DNA of 17,567 nucleotides, taken from RGIG6353 sp045590615. Lineage in GTDB: Bacteria > Bacillota > Clostridia > Oscillospirales > SIG627. The stretch covers positions 1 to 17,567 of the forward strand of contig JAZNRH010000092.1 in NCBI GenBank assembly GCA_045590615.1. Direction: 5' to 3'. Position 1 is the first letter of the stretch; every line of letters begins with the position of its first letter. Shown one piece after another: positions 1-7,003 of this stretch. Under the pieces are notes generated by a model. The model was not told the DNA's origin and made no database searches. It saw nothing but the letters and a program-made list of their open reading frames with translations. The position numbers were made by a program, and so were the translations under genes.

Positions 1-1634
1 GAAAGCTCTGTTGGGAGCTTGAGGTCGTCATTTTTTGAATAGGTTAAAAAATCATCTTTTCTGTATACGTCAACACTCTGATAATTCATAACAACGTCAA
101 AGAGAGAATTGACAAAATCTATTACAGAGCTGTCTGAACGAAAGTTGTTTTGCAAAGGTAAGAGTCTCGGCTCGTCGGTATTAATCTCAATGCTCGTGAA
201 GGTTGTTCTGTATTCGTCAAAGATTTCAGGTGTTGCGCCTCTGAACTTGTAAATACTTTGCTTTAGGTCGCCAACCATAAATCTGTTGTGTGAATTTGAT
301 ATTGCTCTGAATATAGCATCCTGAAGCTCGTTAACGTCCTGGTATTCGTCGATAAGTATTTCGTGGAATTTTTCTTCAAGCTCAATTGCGTACGTTGTCT
401 TTTCAAATTGTCTTGTTTCTTTATTATAGCTACCTTCTTTGATCAGCGCCTTATAAGCTAATTGCGCAATATCGTCAAAGGAGAAAATTTTGTTTTCGAG
501 CTTTGTTTTCCAGAGATTTTTTGAAAAAGTATCAACAATCGAAAAAAGTGTATTCGCTATTATGAATGTATTGGCAATTTGCAGATATAGTGTTTCTTCA
601 TCAAAAATGGGGTATTTATCAGCAGAGGTAGATATGAGTTTTTTTCCTGCATTTCTGAGTTCTTGAAACCGTCCTTGAACTTCTGATTCCTCATCGCTCT
701 TTGGTCTATAAGGCGTTAGGTGCATAGCAGAATAACTTTGCAGGGCCTCAATTAGCTCTTTACCGTCTTTTGCAAGCAATCGTGTTGATGAAGCAATATC
801 GTCCTGTATCACGGGCAAATACTTGAGGCAGATATCTTCATAGTCGCCGATGATTGTTTCTGCTTCTTCAAAGTATTTTATTGCAACGGCAAGCTTTTCC
901 TTTATTTCAGCAACAATAAGCGAGCCAAGCCTTGTTTCAAAAAATGACGTTGAGGTTTGCTTATCGTAGTGCGCTCTCAAAATAGCGTCGTATTCCTTGA
1001 GATAGCTTTTAGCGCGCAAAATTGGTTCGGGATATTTTTGTAATTTTTTATAAATGTCAAGTATAGTTTCATTTAGTGTATCAAAGGTCTTTTGGGTAGA
1101 AAAAGCTTCAACAACGTTCAGAAATCCATATCTGAGGTTATCAGGAAGATAAGAGGTATCATAAAGTAATTCCGACTCATAGCCTTCAAAATAATCATCG
1201 AGAGTTTTTGACAAAACGTCATTTGAAAGCTGATTAAGCTCAGTTTCTTCACCTGTTTGAAAATCAACGGGGATTGACAACTCTTTTGCTCGTTCGGTTA
1301 CAATGAATTTGCAAAAGGAGTCTATTGTAAGTATTTTTGCAGTTGGCAAGTTCAATATTTGCCTTTTCAATCTTTTGTTATTTTTGTTTTTTTGATACGC
1401 CTCTCTGACAGCTTTTGACAGCTTTTCTCTCAGCTCGGTGGTCGCCGCAACAGTAAAAGTAACGATAAGGAAGTCTGTGACGTCAATACGGGCGTTGTCG
1501 TCGAGAAGCTTTCTGATGATTCTTTGTGTTAAAACTGCAGTTTTTCCACTTCCTGCTGCTGCGCTGACGAGCAGGTCTGAGCCGTCTTTTTCAATTGCAA
1601 GCAACTGATTATCTGTCCAATTAATTTTAGCCAT
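1..1634 (-). CDS. addA: ATP-dependent helicase/nuclease subunit A (AddA), N-terminal part
   Basis: This is the first 544 codons of an AddA-type UvrD/Rep superfamily 1 helicase; the rest lies beyond the left edge. With AddB it resects double-strand breaks for RecA-dependent repair. The reading frame is open throughout. It starts at ATG 1634-1632 with a GGAGG at 1644-1640, five bases upstream. The start reads MAKINWTDNQ, followed by Walker A SAAAGSGKT (residues 24-32, Lys31). DEYQD (residues 429-433) is the Walker B/motif II, followed by GDLKQSIYKFRG and then NFRS (motif IV). The family is usually about 1,200 residues, so a bit under half is present. The C-terminal helicase half and the RecB-type nuclease domain cannot be checked. 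The alanine-rich Walker A and the KQSIYKFR block favour AddA over UvrD/PcrA. AddB usually lies next to addA in Firmicutes and would have to lie off the left edge; the gene upstream here is an unrelated divergent lipoprotein gene. Confidence 0.93.
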   Translation of the reverse strand, partial: MAKINWTDNQLLAIEKDGSDLLVSAAAGSGKTAVLTQRIIRKLLDDNARIDVTDFLIVTFTVAATTELREKLSKAVREAYQKNKNNKRLKRQILNLPTAKILTIDSFCKFIVTERAKELSIPVDFQTGEETELNQLSNDVLSKTLDDYFEGYESELLYDTSYLPDNLRYGFLNVVEAFSTQKTFDTLNETILDIYKKLQKYPEPILRAKSYLKEYDAILRAHYDKQTSTSFFETRLGSLIVAEIKEKLAVAIKYFEEAETIIGDYEDICLKYLPVIQDDIASSTRLLAKDGKELIEALQSYSAMHLTPYRPKSDEESEVQGRFQELRNAGKKLISTSADKYPIFDEETLYLQIANTFIIANTLFSIVDTFSKNLWKTKLENKIFSFDDIAQLAYKALIKEGSYNKETRQFEKTTYAIELEEKFHEILIDEYQDVNELQDAIFRAISNSHNRFMVGDLKQSIYKFRGATPEIFDEYRTTFTSIEINTDEPRLLPLQNNFRSDSSVIDFVNSLFDVVMNYQSVDVYRKDDFLTYSKNDDLKLPTEL

Positions 1635-1660
1635 ATCGTCCTCCGTGAATTAATAAATAA

Positions 1661-1689
1661 AGTATACAATATATTTTCAAAAATTGCAA
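1661..1689 (-). promoter_or_regulatory. Putative sigma-A promoter of addA
   Basis: Read on the minus strand, TTGCAA (1689-1684) and TATACT (1666-1661) are separated by exactly 17 bases. The -35 matches consensus at 4 of 6 positions and the -10 at 5 of 6. The -10 lies 26 bases upstream of the addA start codon, leaving room for a short leader with the GGAGG site. This rests on pattern match only. AT-rich spacers produce chance matches, so confidence is moderate. Confidence 0.5.
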
Positions 1690-1710
1690 ACAAAATTCAA
1701 ATAAATTTAC

Positions 1711-1739
1711 TTGCTAAACTGAAAATTTTGTGGTATTAT
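1711..1739 (+). promoter_or_regulatory. Putative sigma-A promoter of the foldase lipoprotein gene
   Basis: TTGCTA (1711-1716) and TATTAT (1734-1739) have a 17-base spacer, matching consensus at 4 of 6 and 5 of 6 positions. The -10 ends 30 bases before ATG 1770. It is divergent from, and does not overlap, the addA promoter. The two -35 elements face away from each other across about 20 bases, so one regulator could in principle affect both. I see no clear operator. Confidence 0.5.
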
Positions 1740-1769
1740 ATATTTAATAATTAAATTGGAGTGCAAAAA

Positions 1770-2756
1770 ATGAAAAAAATTATTTGTTTATGCTTGGTTT
1801 TCACACTGTGTTTTGCGTTTGCTTCTTGTTCTAAAGTTATCGAAAATGCTAATTTTGACACAGACGGATATATTCTTATCAACGATGAAGAGGTCATTCC
1901 TGAATACGTAATGAAAATTGGCGATAATTCTATATCTTTTGCTGAATTCAGATATTATTATCTCAACCAAAAAGCAGAGCTTGACGGAGGAGATGATGAC
2001 GTATGGGTTGACTATCCCGAATACGTTGATCTACTAAAAAAATACGTTGAAGAAATTCTTGTAGAGATTTACTCAATCAGAGCGCTTGCTGCCGAAAGTG
2101 GAGTAGAGCCGGATTTTGAAAAGGTTTCAAATGAAATCAAAGAATATAAGGATCAGCTCTCGGGCGCATACTACAAGGAAGGACTTGCTGCGTATAATCT
2201 TACCGAAGAGCTCTATGAGTACGTACTTCAGGGCTACGAATTATACACTTCTCTTTTTGACCATTATTTTGGCGACAAGGGCAGTCACGCTATGACCGAT
2301 ATAGAAATGAGTGAGTATATCAAGAAAAACTATATCCACGCAAAGCATATTCTTATAAATCCCAATACAACTATGAGCGACGAGGAATATGAGAAGTATT
2401 TATCTGACGTTCTTGCAGAAGCTAAGAGTGCAGAAAGCTTTGATACGGTTATTTCAAAGTACAGCGACGATGCTAATATGCCTCAATACGGCTATTATTT
2501 TACAAGTGAGGAAATGCCCGAAGAATTTGTAGCTGCTTGTAATTTGATGGAGGAGGGCGAAGTTTCTGAGCTTGTTAAGTCCTCTTACGGATATCATATT
2601 ATCCAAAAGCTTCCGTACGATAATAACGACCTCAAAGAATTGAAGGACGTTGTTTACAATCAAATATTTACGGAAATTATTAATGAGCGAATCGCTACTA
2701 TTGAAGTAGAGTATGCCCCCGAGTATGAGCACGTTTCGCCATTCACCGTAAAATAA
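1770..2756 (+). CDS. PrsA/SurA-like parvulin peptidyl-prolyl isomerase, lipoprotein
   Basis: This 328-residue predicted lipoprotein probably helps exported proteins fold on the outer face of the membrane by cis-trans isomerisation of prolyl bonds. It begins MKKIICLCLVF, has a hydrophobic core, then a lipobox AFASC with the lipidated Cys at residue 20. A mostly helical, acidic region (about 25-185) matches the SurA/PrsA N-domain type. The parvulin domain spans about 188-282: HAKHILI at its start, GYYF and EMPEEF in the middle, and the GEVSELVKSSYGYHIIQKL signature at its end. A short helix and tail follow. I chose ATG 1770 because GGAG (1758-1761) is eight bases upstream; the in-frame GTG at 1761 overlaps that ribosome binding site. 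It is a single-gene unit, with its own promoter upstream and a hairpin terminator four bases after the stop codon. The family call is firm. Equivalence to Bacillus PrsA itself is not proven, since Clostridia often carry several such proteins. Confidence 0.88.
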   Translation: MKKIICLCLVFTLCFAFASCSKVIENANFDTDGYILINDEEVIPEYVMKIGDNSISFAEFRYYYLNQKAELDGGDDDVWVDYPEYVDLLKKYVEEILVEIYSIRALAAESGVEPDFEKVSNEIKEYKDQLSGAYYKEGLAAYNLTEELYEYVLQGYELYTSLFDHYFGDKGSHAMTDIEMSEYIKKNYIHAKHILINPNTTMSDEEYEKYLSDVLAEAKSAESFDTVISKYSDDANMPQYGYYFTSEEMPEEFVAACNLMEEGEVSELVKSSYGYHIIQKLPYDNNDLKELKDVVYNQIFTEIINERIATIEVEYAPEYEHVSPFTVK

Positions 2757-2759
2757 ATT

Positions 2760-2785
2760 AACGGCAGGGGTTACCCTGCCGTTTT
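2760..2785. terminator. Intrinsic terminator between convergent genes
   Basis: A perfect 10-base stem (2760-2769 with 2774-2783; arm ACGGCAGGG extended by one A-T pair) closes a four-base GTTA loop. It is followed by a short T-run on the plus strand and by an AT-rich run on the minus strand. It lies between the foldase stop (2754-2756) and the stop of the convergent minus-strand gene (2789-2787), so it probably works in both directions. The plus-strand U-tract is only four long, so efficiency is uncertain. Confidence 0.8.
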
Positions 2786-2786
2786 G

Positions 2787-3212
2787 CTATAAAAAGCTTT
2801 TAATTCTTGCTATATTTTCTTCTTCCGTCTTTTGGAGCTTCCTGCCGAGATTGTAGGTTTCAGGCTTACAGAAATGAGATTTGTTCAATTCTTTCGTAAT
2901 ATTGATAATTCCCATATTTGAACCCTTTATTACTACCTCGGCAACGTGAGATGCCGACGAATCGATTGCTACGTTCATTTTTGCTTCAACGCTTGCTGAT
3001 AAAGACGTAAAAACCGGCTTTTTCGTTTTTTTACCGAGATTTGAAATTTGACATTTTGCCTCGCAGTTTATTTTATCGTACTCATTGATCTGAGTTATTA
3101 ATGCTTTTCGCAATGAAACGTTTTCAATTCCCGACAACATAGAATTCAGTGATTTACTTCCGATTTCAGTTCCTTTGTATATTTTGGATAATAGTTCAAA
3201 ATCCTTTTCCAT
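2787..3212 (-). CDS. Conserved hypothetical helical protein, coupled to sigK
   Basis: This 141-residue protein has no function I can name. The sequence is almost entirely helical with amphipathic heptad-like spacing, no signal peptide, no membrane segment and no catalytic motif. It resembles small clostridial proteins of the ferritin-like or four-helix-bundle type (around the DUF2383 kind); that is recall of overall pattern, not a search result. The segment from Ala-Lys-Met-Asn through Ser-Ser-Ala-Ser-His-Val-Ala-Glu to Gly-Ser-Asn-Met-Gly looks like the conserved core. It starts at ATG 3212-3210, with an AAGGAG site (3223-3218) that overlaps the sigK stop codon (3224-3222). The two genes are therefore almost certainly one transcript and may be translationally coupled. 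The context suggests mother-cell expression late in sporulation, an inference from position only. It ends at the shared hairpin terminator. Confidence 0.72.
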   Translation of the reverse strand: MEKDFELLSKIYKGTEIGSKSLNSMLSGIENVSLRKALITQINEYDKINCEAKCQISNLGKKTKKPVFTSLSASVEAKMNVAIDSSASHVAEVVIKGSNMGIINITKELNKSHFCKPETYNLGRKLQKTEEENIARIKSFL

Positions 3213-3221
3213 ACTTACTCC

Positions 3222-3923
3222 TTATATATAATTTTTGGGTATAATTAAATATTCATGAATTTTATTCAATGCTGATTTTTCTATTCGTGAAACGTAGGAG
3301 CGCGATATGCCAAGCTTACACGCCACCTCTCGTTGTGTCATTGGTTTTTGATTATTCAGTCCGTATCTTAGTTTTATTATTGCCCGTTCTCGCTTATTTA
3401 ACAGATTTTCAACGGCATACTTCAGCATTTCCTTTTTACTTTTCAAATCAATTTGCTCAATAATATTATCGTCAACGCTTATAACGTCTATGTAGGTTAA
3501 GGGATTTCCGTCCTTATCGATTTCGATTGTATCGTCTATAGAGCTTTCCATTGCCAATTTTTTCTGCGCTCTGAAATGCATCAATATTTCATTTTGAACG
3601 CATTTTCCGGCATACGTTGCAAACTTCGTTCCGTTTTTAACGTCGTAGGTATCAATTGCTTTTATAAGTCCTATTGTACCAATTGAAATTAGATCCTCTT
3701 GGTCAGCATAGCTTATATAATATTTTTTTATGATATGTGCAACGAGTCTTAAATTTCTCATTATCAGCTCGTTACGTGCATTTAGATCACCGTCCCTCAT
3801 TTTCAAGAAAAGTTCTCTTTCTTCTTTAACGCTGAGTGGAGCAGGGAAGGAAGCGTTACTGCTTGTCCTCAGAAAGAGAAACATAAATTTTGCTATAAAG
3901 GTTTTTAGCAGATATTGATACAT
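3222..3923 (-). CDS. sigK: RNA polymerase sporulation sigma factor SigK
   Basis: This 233-residue sigma-70 family factor directs late mother-cell transcription during spore coat and cortex formation. Residues 1-20 are hydrophobic (MYQYLLKTFIAKFMFLFL), like the pro-sequence of Bacillus pro-SigK that is cleaved by SpoIVFB. The SFPAPLS segment follows, where the mature region of the family begins. Region 2 spans about 47-117 with RNLRLVAHIIKK, DLISIGTIGLIKAID and KFATYAGKCVQNEILM. Region 4 spans about 167-222, with the helix-turn-helix TQREVACKLGISRSYVSRIEK. The IDKDGNPLTYIDV linker separates them. Length and order match full-length SigK and there is no interruption, so no skin-type element is inserted here. 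The start codon is preceded by a run of five G at a usable distance. The downstream helical gene is co-transcribed. SigE and SigG are related alternatives, but the N-terminus and the linker fit SigK best. Confidence 0.9.
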   Translation of the reverse strand: MYQYLLKTFIAKFMFLFLRTSSNASFPAPLSVKEERELFLKMRDGDLNARNELIMRNLRLVAHIIKKYYISYADQEDLISIGTIGLIKAIDTYDVKNGTKFATYAGKCVQNEILMHFRAQKKLAMESSIDDTIEIDKDGNPLTYIDVISVDDNIIEQIDLKSKKEMLKYAVENLLNKRERAIIKLRYGLNNQKPMTQREVACKLGISRSYVSRIEKSALNKIHEYLIIPKNYI

Positions 3924-3942
3924 ATTTTACCCCCTTTTTTAT

Positions 3943-3973
3943 ATTATATGATTAAAAATAATTTTGTTGTCAA
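3943..3973 (-). promoter_or_regulatory. Candidate sporulation-type promoter of sigK
   Basis: On the minus strand, CATATAAT (3950-3943), continuing to CATATAATATA, lies 20 bases upstream of the sigK start. It matches the known SigE -10 (CATACAAT) at 7 of 8 positions and the SigK -10 pattern CATANNNTA exactly. A perfect TTGACA sits at 3973-3968, but its distance to TATAAT is 19 bases, poor for a sigma-A promoter. Known sigK genes are transcribed by SigE and then SigK. The specific assignment here is inference, as the -35 is unclear. Confidence 0.45.
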
Positions 3974-3991
3974 AAACATTCTGGAGGAAAA

Positions 3992-4894
3992 ATGAACGTA
4001 ACCGTAATTGATATTGGCTCTAATACCATTAAGGCAACAGTTTTCAAGATTAACAAAAAAGGCGTTAAAACAGTTCTCGCTTATAAAGGGTATAAAGCGA
4101 AGCTGATTACCTTTATCGTCGAAGAAAACGGCAGCCGATTGCTTTCGGAGCAGGGCTATGAAAGACTCGAAGCTTCGATTTCAGCTTTAATTGATTTTTC
4201 TTGTGAGCATAAAGCAGAAATAATATTTGCTTTTGCAACTGCATCGCTCAGAGGTGTTGATAATTCAGCAGAAATTATTAAAAAAATCAACGAAAAATTT
4301 GATATATCAATTGAAATATTATCAGGCGAAGAAGAAGCAATTTGCAGTATGAAGGGGCTTTTGACAGAAATTGAGAGCGCAGATATGAGTGAGGGCGTTA
4401 TGATTGATATGGGTGGAGGTTCCACTGAAATTGTTAGATTTGCAAACGGTCACAATCCTGAAATTGTCAGCCTGCCTTTTGGGTGTTTAACCTTATATAA
4501 AGACTTTGTCTCGGGAGACTTACCAACAGATAAGGAAATTGACAATATAGAAAAATACGTTAATAAACAGTTGGAAAAATGTAACTACGTAAAAGAATTG
4601 AATTGTCCGACCTTTTTGATAGGTGGCAGCGCGAGAGCTGTTTGCAAGGTTATTTATAACGACAAGAAAAATAGAAACCTTCGGGCTGACGGCTCGGATT
4701 TTACAAGAGTTATTAATAAGCTTCGTGATAAAGATTTTTATTTTGAAGCTGAAAAAATTATTCCTGAACGAACAAAAACGATTTCTCCGTCGTCGGTTGC
4801 ATACAGATGTATCGTAAAATATATAAAGCCGAGTACAATTCTTGTATCCGACAGTGGAGTGAGGGAAGGATATTTAGAAAAAATATTGCCATAA
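3992..4894 (+). CDS. ppx: Ppx/GppA family phosphatase (exopolyphosphatase-like)
   Basis: This 300-residue member of the ASKHA (actin-like) Ppx/GppA family would hydrolyse terminal phosphates of polyphosphate or pppGpp. The first phosphate loop is DIGSNTIK (residues 7-14). FATASLRG (81-88) and SGEEEA (111-116) carry the family's catalytic acidic residues. The second phosphate loop is DMGGGSTEIV (139-148), and LIGGSARAV (209-217) is the adenosine/phosphate segment. The sequence ends with SPSSVAYR and SDSGVREGYL, typical of the end of the core. At 300 residues it is the two-lobe catalytic core only, without the HD-like C-terminal domain of E. coli PPX; short forms are common in Firmicutes. It starts at ATG 3992 after GGAGG (3983-3987). 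It is divergent from sigK, and the next gene has its own promoter, so it is probably monocistronic. Polyphosphate versus pppGpp preference cannot be told from sequence alone. Confidence 0.88.
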   Translation: MNVTVIDIGSNTIKATVFKINKKGVKTVLAYKGYKAKLITFIVEENGSRLLSEQGYERLEASISALIDFSCEHKAEIIFAFATASLRGVDNSAEIIKKINEKFDISIEILSGEEEAICSMKGLLTEIESADMSEGVMIDMGGGSTEIVRFANGHNPEIVSLPFGCLTLYKDFVSGDLPTDKEIDNIEKYVNKQLEKCNYVKELNCPTFLIGGSARAVCKVIYNDKKNRNLRADGSDFTRVINKLRDKDFYFEAEKIIPERTKTISPSSVAYRCIVKYIKPSTILVSDSGVREGYLEKILP

Positions 4895-4898
4895 ATAG

Positions 4899-4927
4899 TT
4901 GAAATATTTGTAAAAATGAGTTATAAT
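4899..4927 (+). promoter_or_regulatory. Strong sigma-A promoter of the topoisomerase operon
   Basis: TTGAAA (4899-4904) and a perfect TATAAT (4922-4927) are spaced by exactly 17 bases, matching consensus at 5 of 6 and 6 of 6 positions. It begins five bases after the ppx stop codon. The expected transcription start is near 4934, giving a leader of about 30 bases before ATG 4965. This is the best promoter match in the window. Confidence 0.75.
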
Positions 4928-4964
4928 ATACAAAATATAGTAATTTTTTATTCAGAGGTGTTAT

Positions 4965-6995
4965 ATGGCAAAAAAATATACAGCACAAAGTATATCAAGA
5001 TTAAAGGGAGCAGAAAGAGTCAGAAAGAAGCCTGCAGTAATTTTCGGTTCTGACGGACTCGAGGGATGTGAGCATTCGTTTTTTGAAATTCTTTCAAACT
5101 CAATCGACGAGGCGCGCGAGGGCTACGGTAACATAATTAATGTCAAGGTTACAAAAGATATGGTAATTACCGTCGAGGACTTTGGCAGAGGTGTTCCTCT
5201 CGATTGGAATGAAAACGAGCAAAAATACAATTGGGAGCTCGTTTATTGTGAGCTTTATGCTGGTGGAAAATATAATAACGACAGTGAGGATTCCTCTTAC
5301 GAATACTCGCTCGGCACTAACGGTCTTGGCGCATGTGCTACCCAATACAGCTCTGAGTTTATGGACGTTTCTGCTTGTACAGCCGGTACAAAGTATTCAA
5401 TCAGTTTCAAAAAAGGTGAGCCTGTAACTGAGCTTATCAAGGAAGAGTGTCCCAGAAAAAAAACGGGAACTACAGTTACCTGGAAGCCTGACCTTGACGT
5501 ATTTACCGACATTCAGATGCCAATGGAGTTTTTCTGTGAAACTCTCAAAAAGCAATCTATTGTGAATTCGGGTCTTACATTAAATCTTGAATATGAAGAT
5601 GAAGAAGGAAAAACTCACAGCTTTTCATATCTTTATCAAAACGGTATTCTCGACTATGTAAATCAGCTTGCAGGAATTAATTCCGACAACGAAGATACCC
5701 CCATTGACAGTGACGATGATGAAATCAAGGGAAAGACTCTTACTCTTCCGGTTGTATGGCAGGCTGAAAGAGTGGGCAGAGATAGGGCAGATGCATCAGA
5801 TTACAAGCTTAAAATCAATTCGGTAATGTGCTTCAGTACACGAGCTTGTAAAATAGAGTATTATCATAACTCAAGCTATCTTGAGCATGGAGGTTCTCCA
5901 GATAAGGCTACCAAAGCAGCTTTTGTCAAAGTAATTGACCAATATCTCAAGAACAATAATAAGTATTCCAAAACCGAGCAAAAAATCGGATTTCAGGATA
6001 TAGAGGATTGCTTAATTTTTGTTGTTAATTCCTTCTCTACTCAAGCGTCATACGCAAACCAAACCAAAAAGGCAATTACGAACGCGTTTATCGAGAAGGC
6101 AATGACCGATTTCTTTTCTCACGAGCTTGAAGCGTATCTCGCTGAAAACCCTGCCGATGCAGAAAGAATTGCAGCACAGGTTTTAATCAACAAGCGAAGC
6201 CGTGAAAGTGCAGAAAAAGAAAGATTAAATATAAAGAAAAAATTAACTTCTTCGATTGATATTTCAAACAGAGTAGAAAAATTCGTTAATTGCAGAAGTA
6301 AGGATATCGAACGACGTGAGCTCTATATAGTTGAGGGTGATTCGGCTCTTGCATCGGTTAAGACGGGAAGAGACTCAGAATTTCAAGCCGTAATTCCCGT
6401 AAGGGGTAAAACGCTCAACTGTCTCAAGGCAGGATATGATAAGATATTCAAGAGCGACATTATTGTAGATTTGCTCAAGGTCATTGGCTGTGGCGTCGAA
6501 ATCAAATCACGTGCCAACAAGCAGCTCGTCGACTTTGATATAAATGCTTTGAAGTGGAATAAGATTGTTATCTGTACCGATGCCGACGAGGACGGCTTTC
6601 AGATCAGAACACTTATTCTGACAATGATTTACAGACTTTTGCCTACTCTCATCAGAATGGGTAAGATATATATTGCAGAGTCTCCCTTGTATGAAATTAA
6701 ATGCAAGGACGAGATTTATTTCGCTTATGACGAAAAAGAAAAAACAGAAATCCTTGATAAGCTTCAAGGAAAGAAGTATTCGATTCAGCGTTCAAAGGGT
6801 CTTGGCGAAAACGAACCCGAAATGATGTGGAAAACTACTATGAATCCGGCAACTCGCAGACTTATAAAAATCACCCCCGAGGACGAGCAAAAAACCTATG
6901 AGATGTTCAATATACTTCTCGGAGACGACCTTGTGGGACGTAAACGTTTTATTGCTGAAAACGGTTATAAGTATGTAGATATTGCTGATGTGTGA
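4965..6995 (+). CDS. parE: Type IIA topoisomerase ATPase subunit (ParE/GyrB-like, divergent)
   Basis: This 676-residue subunit hydrolyses ATP and supplies the TOPRIM half of the DNA-cleavage core. The GHKL ATPase has catalytic Glu41 and Asn45 in EILSNSIDEA, Asp72 and the Gly-Arg-Gly of DFGRGVP, and YAGGKY (98-103). The transducer has QTKKAI with the switch lysine. The TOPRIM domain has EGDSA (457-461), RGKTLN, DADEDG (539-544) and the YIAESPLYEIK block. KGLGENEPEMMW is near the end. The ATP-lid motif reads SLGTNGLG (115-122) rather than the usual SGGLHGVG. It lacks the long insert of E. coli GyrB, and its length is close to Firmicutes ParE. It starts at ATG 4965 after GAGG. It is followed eight bases later by the cleavage subunit, forming one operon. 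I call it ParE because no GyrA box is found in the partner. It may instead be a third, clostridial type II topoisomerase lineage alongside a separate gyrase. Confidence 0.87.
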   Translation: MAKKYTAQSISRLKGAERVRKKPAVIFGSDGLEGCEHSFFEILSNSIDEAREGYGNIINVKVTKDMVITVEDFGRGVPLDWNENEQKYNWELVYCELYAGGKYNNDSEDSSYEYSLGTNGLGACATQYSSEFMDVSACTAGTKYSISFKKGEPVTELIKEECPRKKTGTTVTWKPDLDVFTDIQMPMEFFCETLKKQSIVNSGLTLNLEYEDEEGKTHSFSYLYQNGILDYVNQLAGINSDNEDTPIDSDDDEIKGKTLTLPVVWQAERVGRDRADASDYKLKINSVMCFSTRACKIEYYHNSSYLEHGGSPDKATKAAFVKVIDQYLKNNNKYSKTEQKIGFQDIEDCLIFVVNSFSTQASYANQTKKAITNAFIEKAMTDFFSHELEAYLAENPADAERIAAQVLINKRSRESAEKERLNIKKKLTSSIDISNRVEKFVNCRSKDIERRELYIVEGDSALASVKTGRDSEFQAVIPVRGKTLNCLKAGYDKIFKSDIIVDLLKVIGCGVEIKSRANKQLVDFDINALKWNKIVICTDADEDGFQIRTLILTMIYRLLPTLIRMGKIYIAESPLYEIKCKDEIYFAYDEKEKTEILDKLQGKKYSIQRSKGLGENEPEMMWKTTMNPATRRLIKITPEDEQKTYEMFNILLGDDLVGRKRFIAENGYKYVDIADV

Positions 6996-7003
6996 GGTCT
7001 TAT

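Noticed and set aside
1761..1769. Upstream GTG start for the foldase lipoprotein
   Set aside because: The GTG overlaps the GGAG ribosome binding site; ATG 1770 has correct spacing and gives a clean lipoprotein signal peptide.
6992..7003. GTG start of the ParC-like gene overlapping the ParE-like stop
   Set aside because: It would sit on the GAGG site that serves ATG 7004, and the four extra residues are not needed for the family N-terminus.
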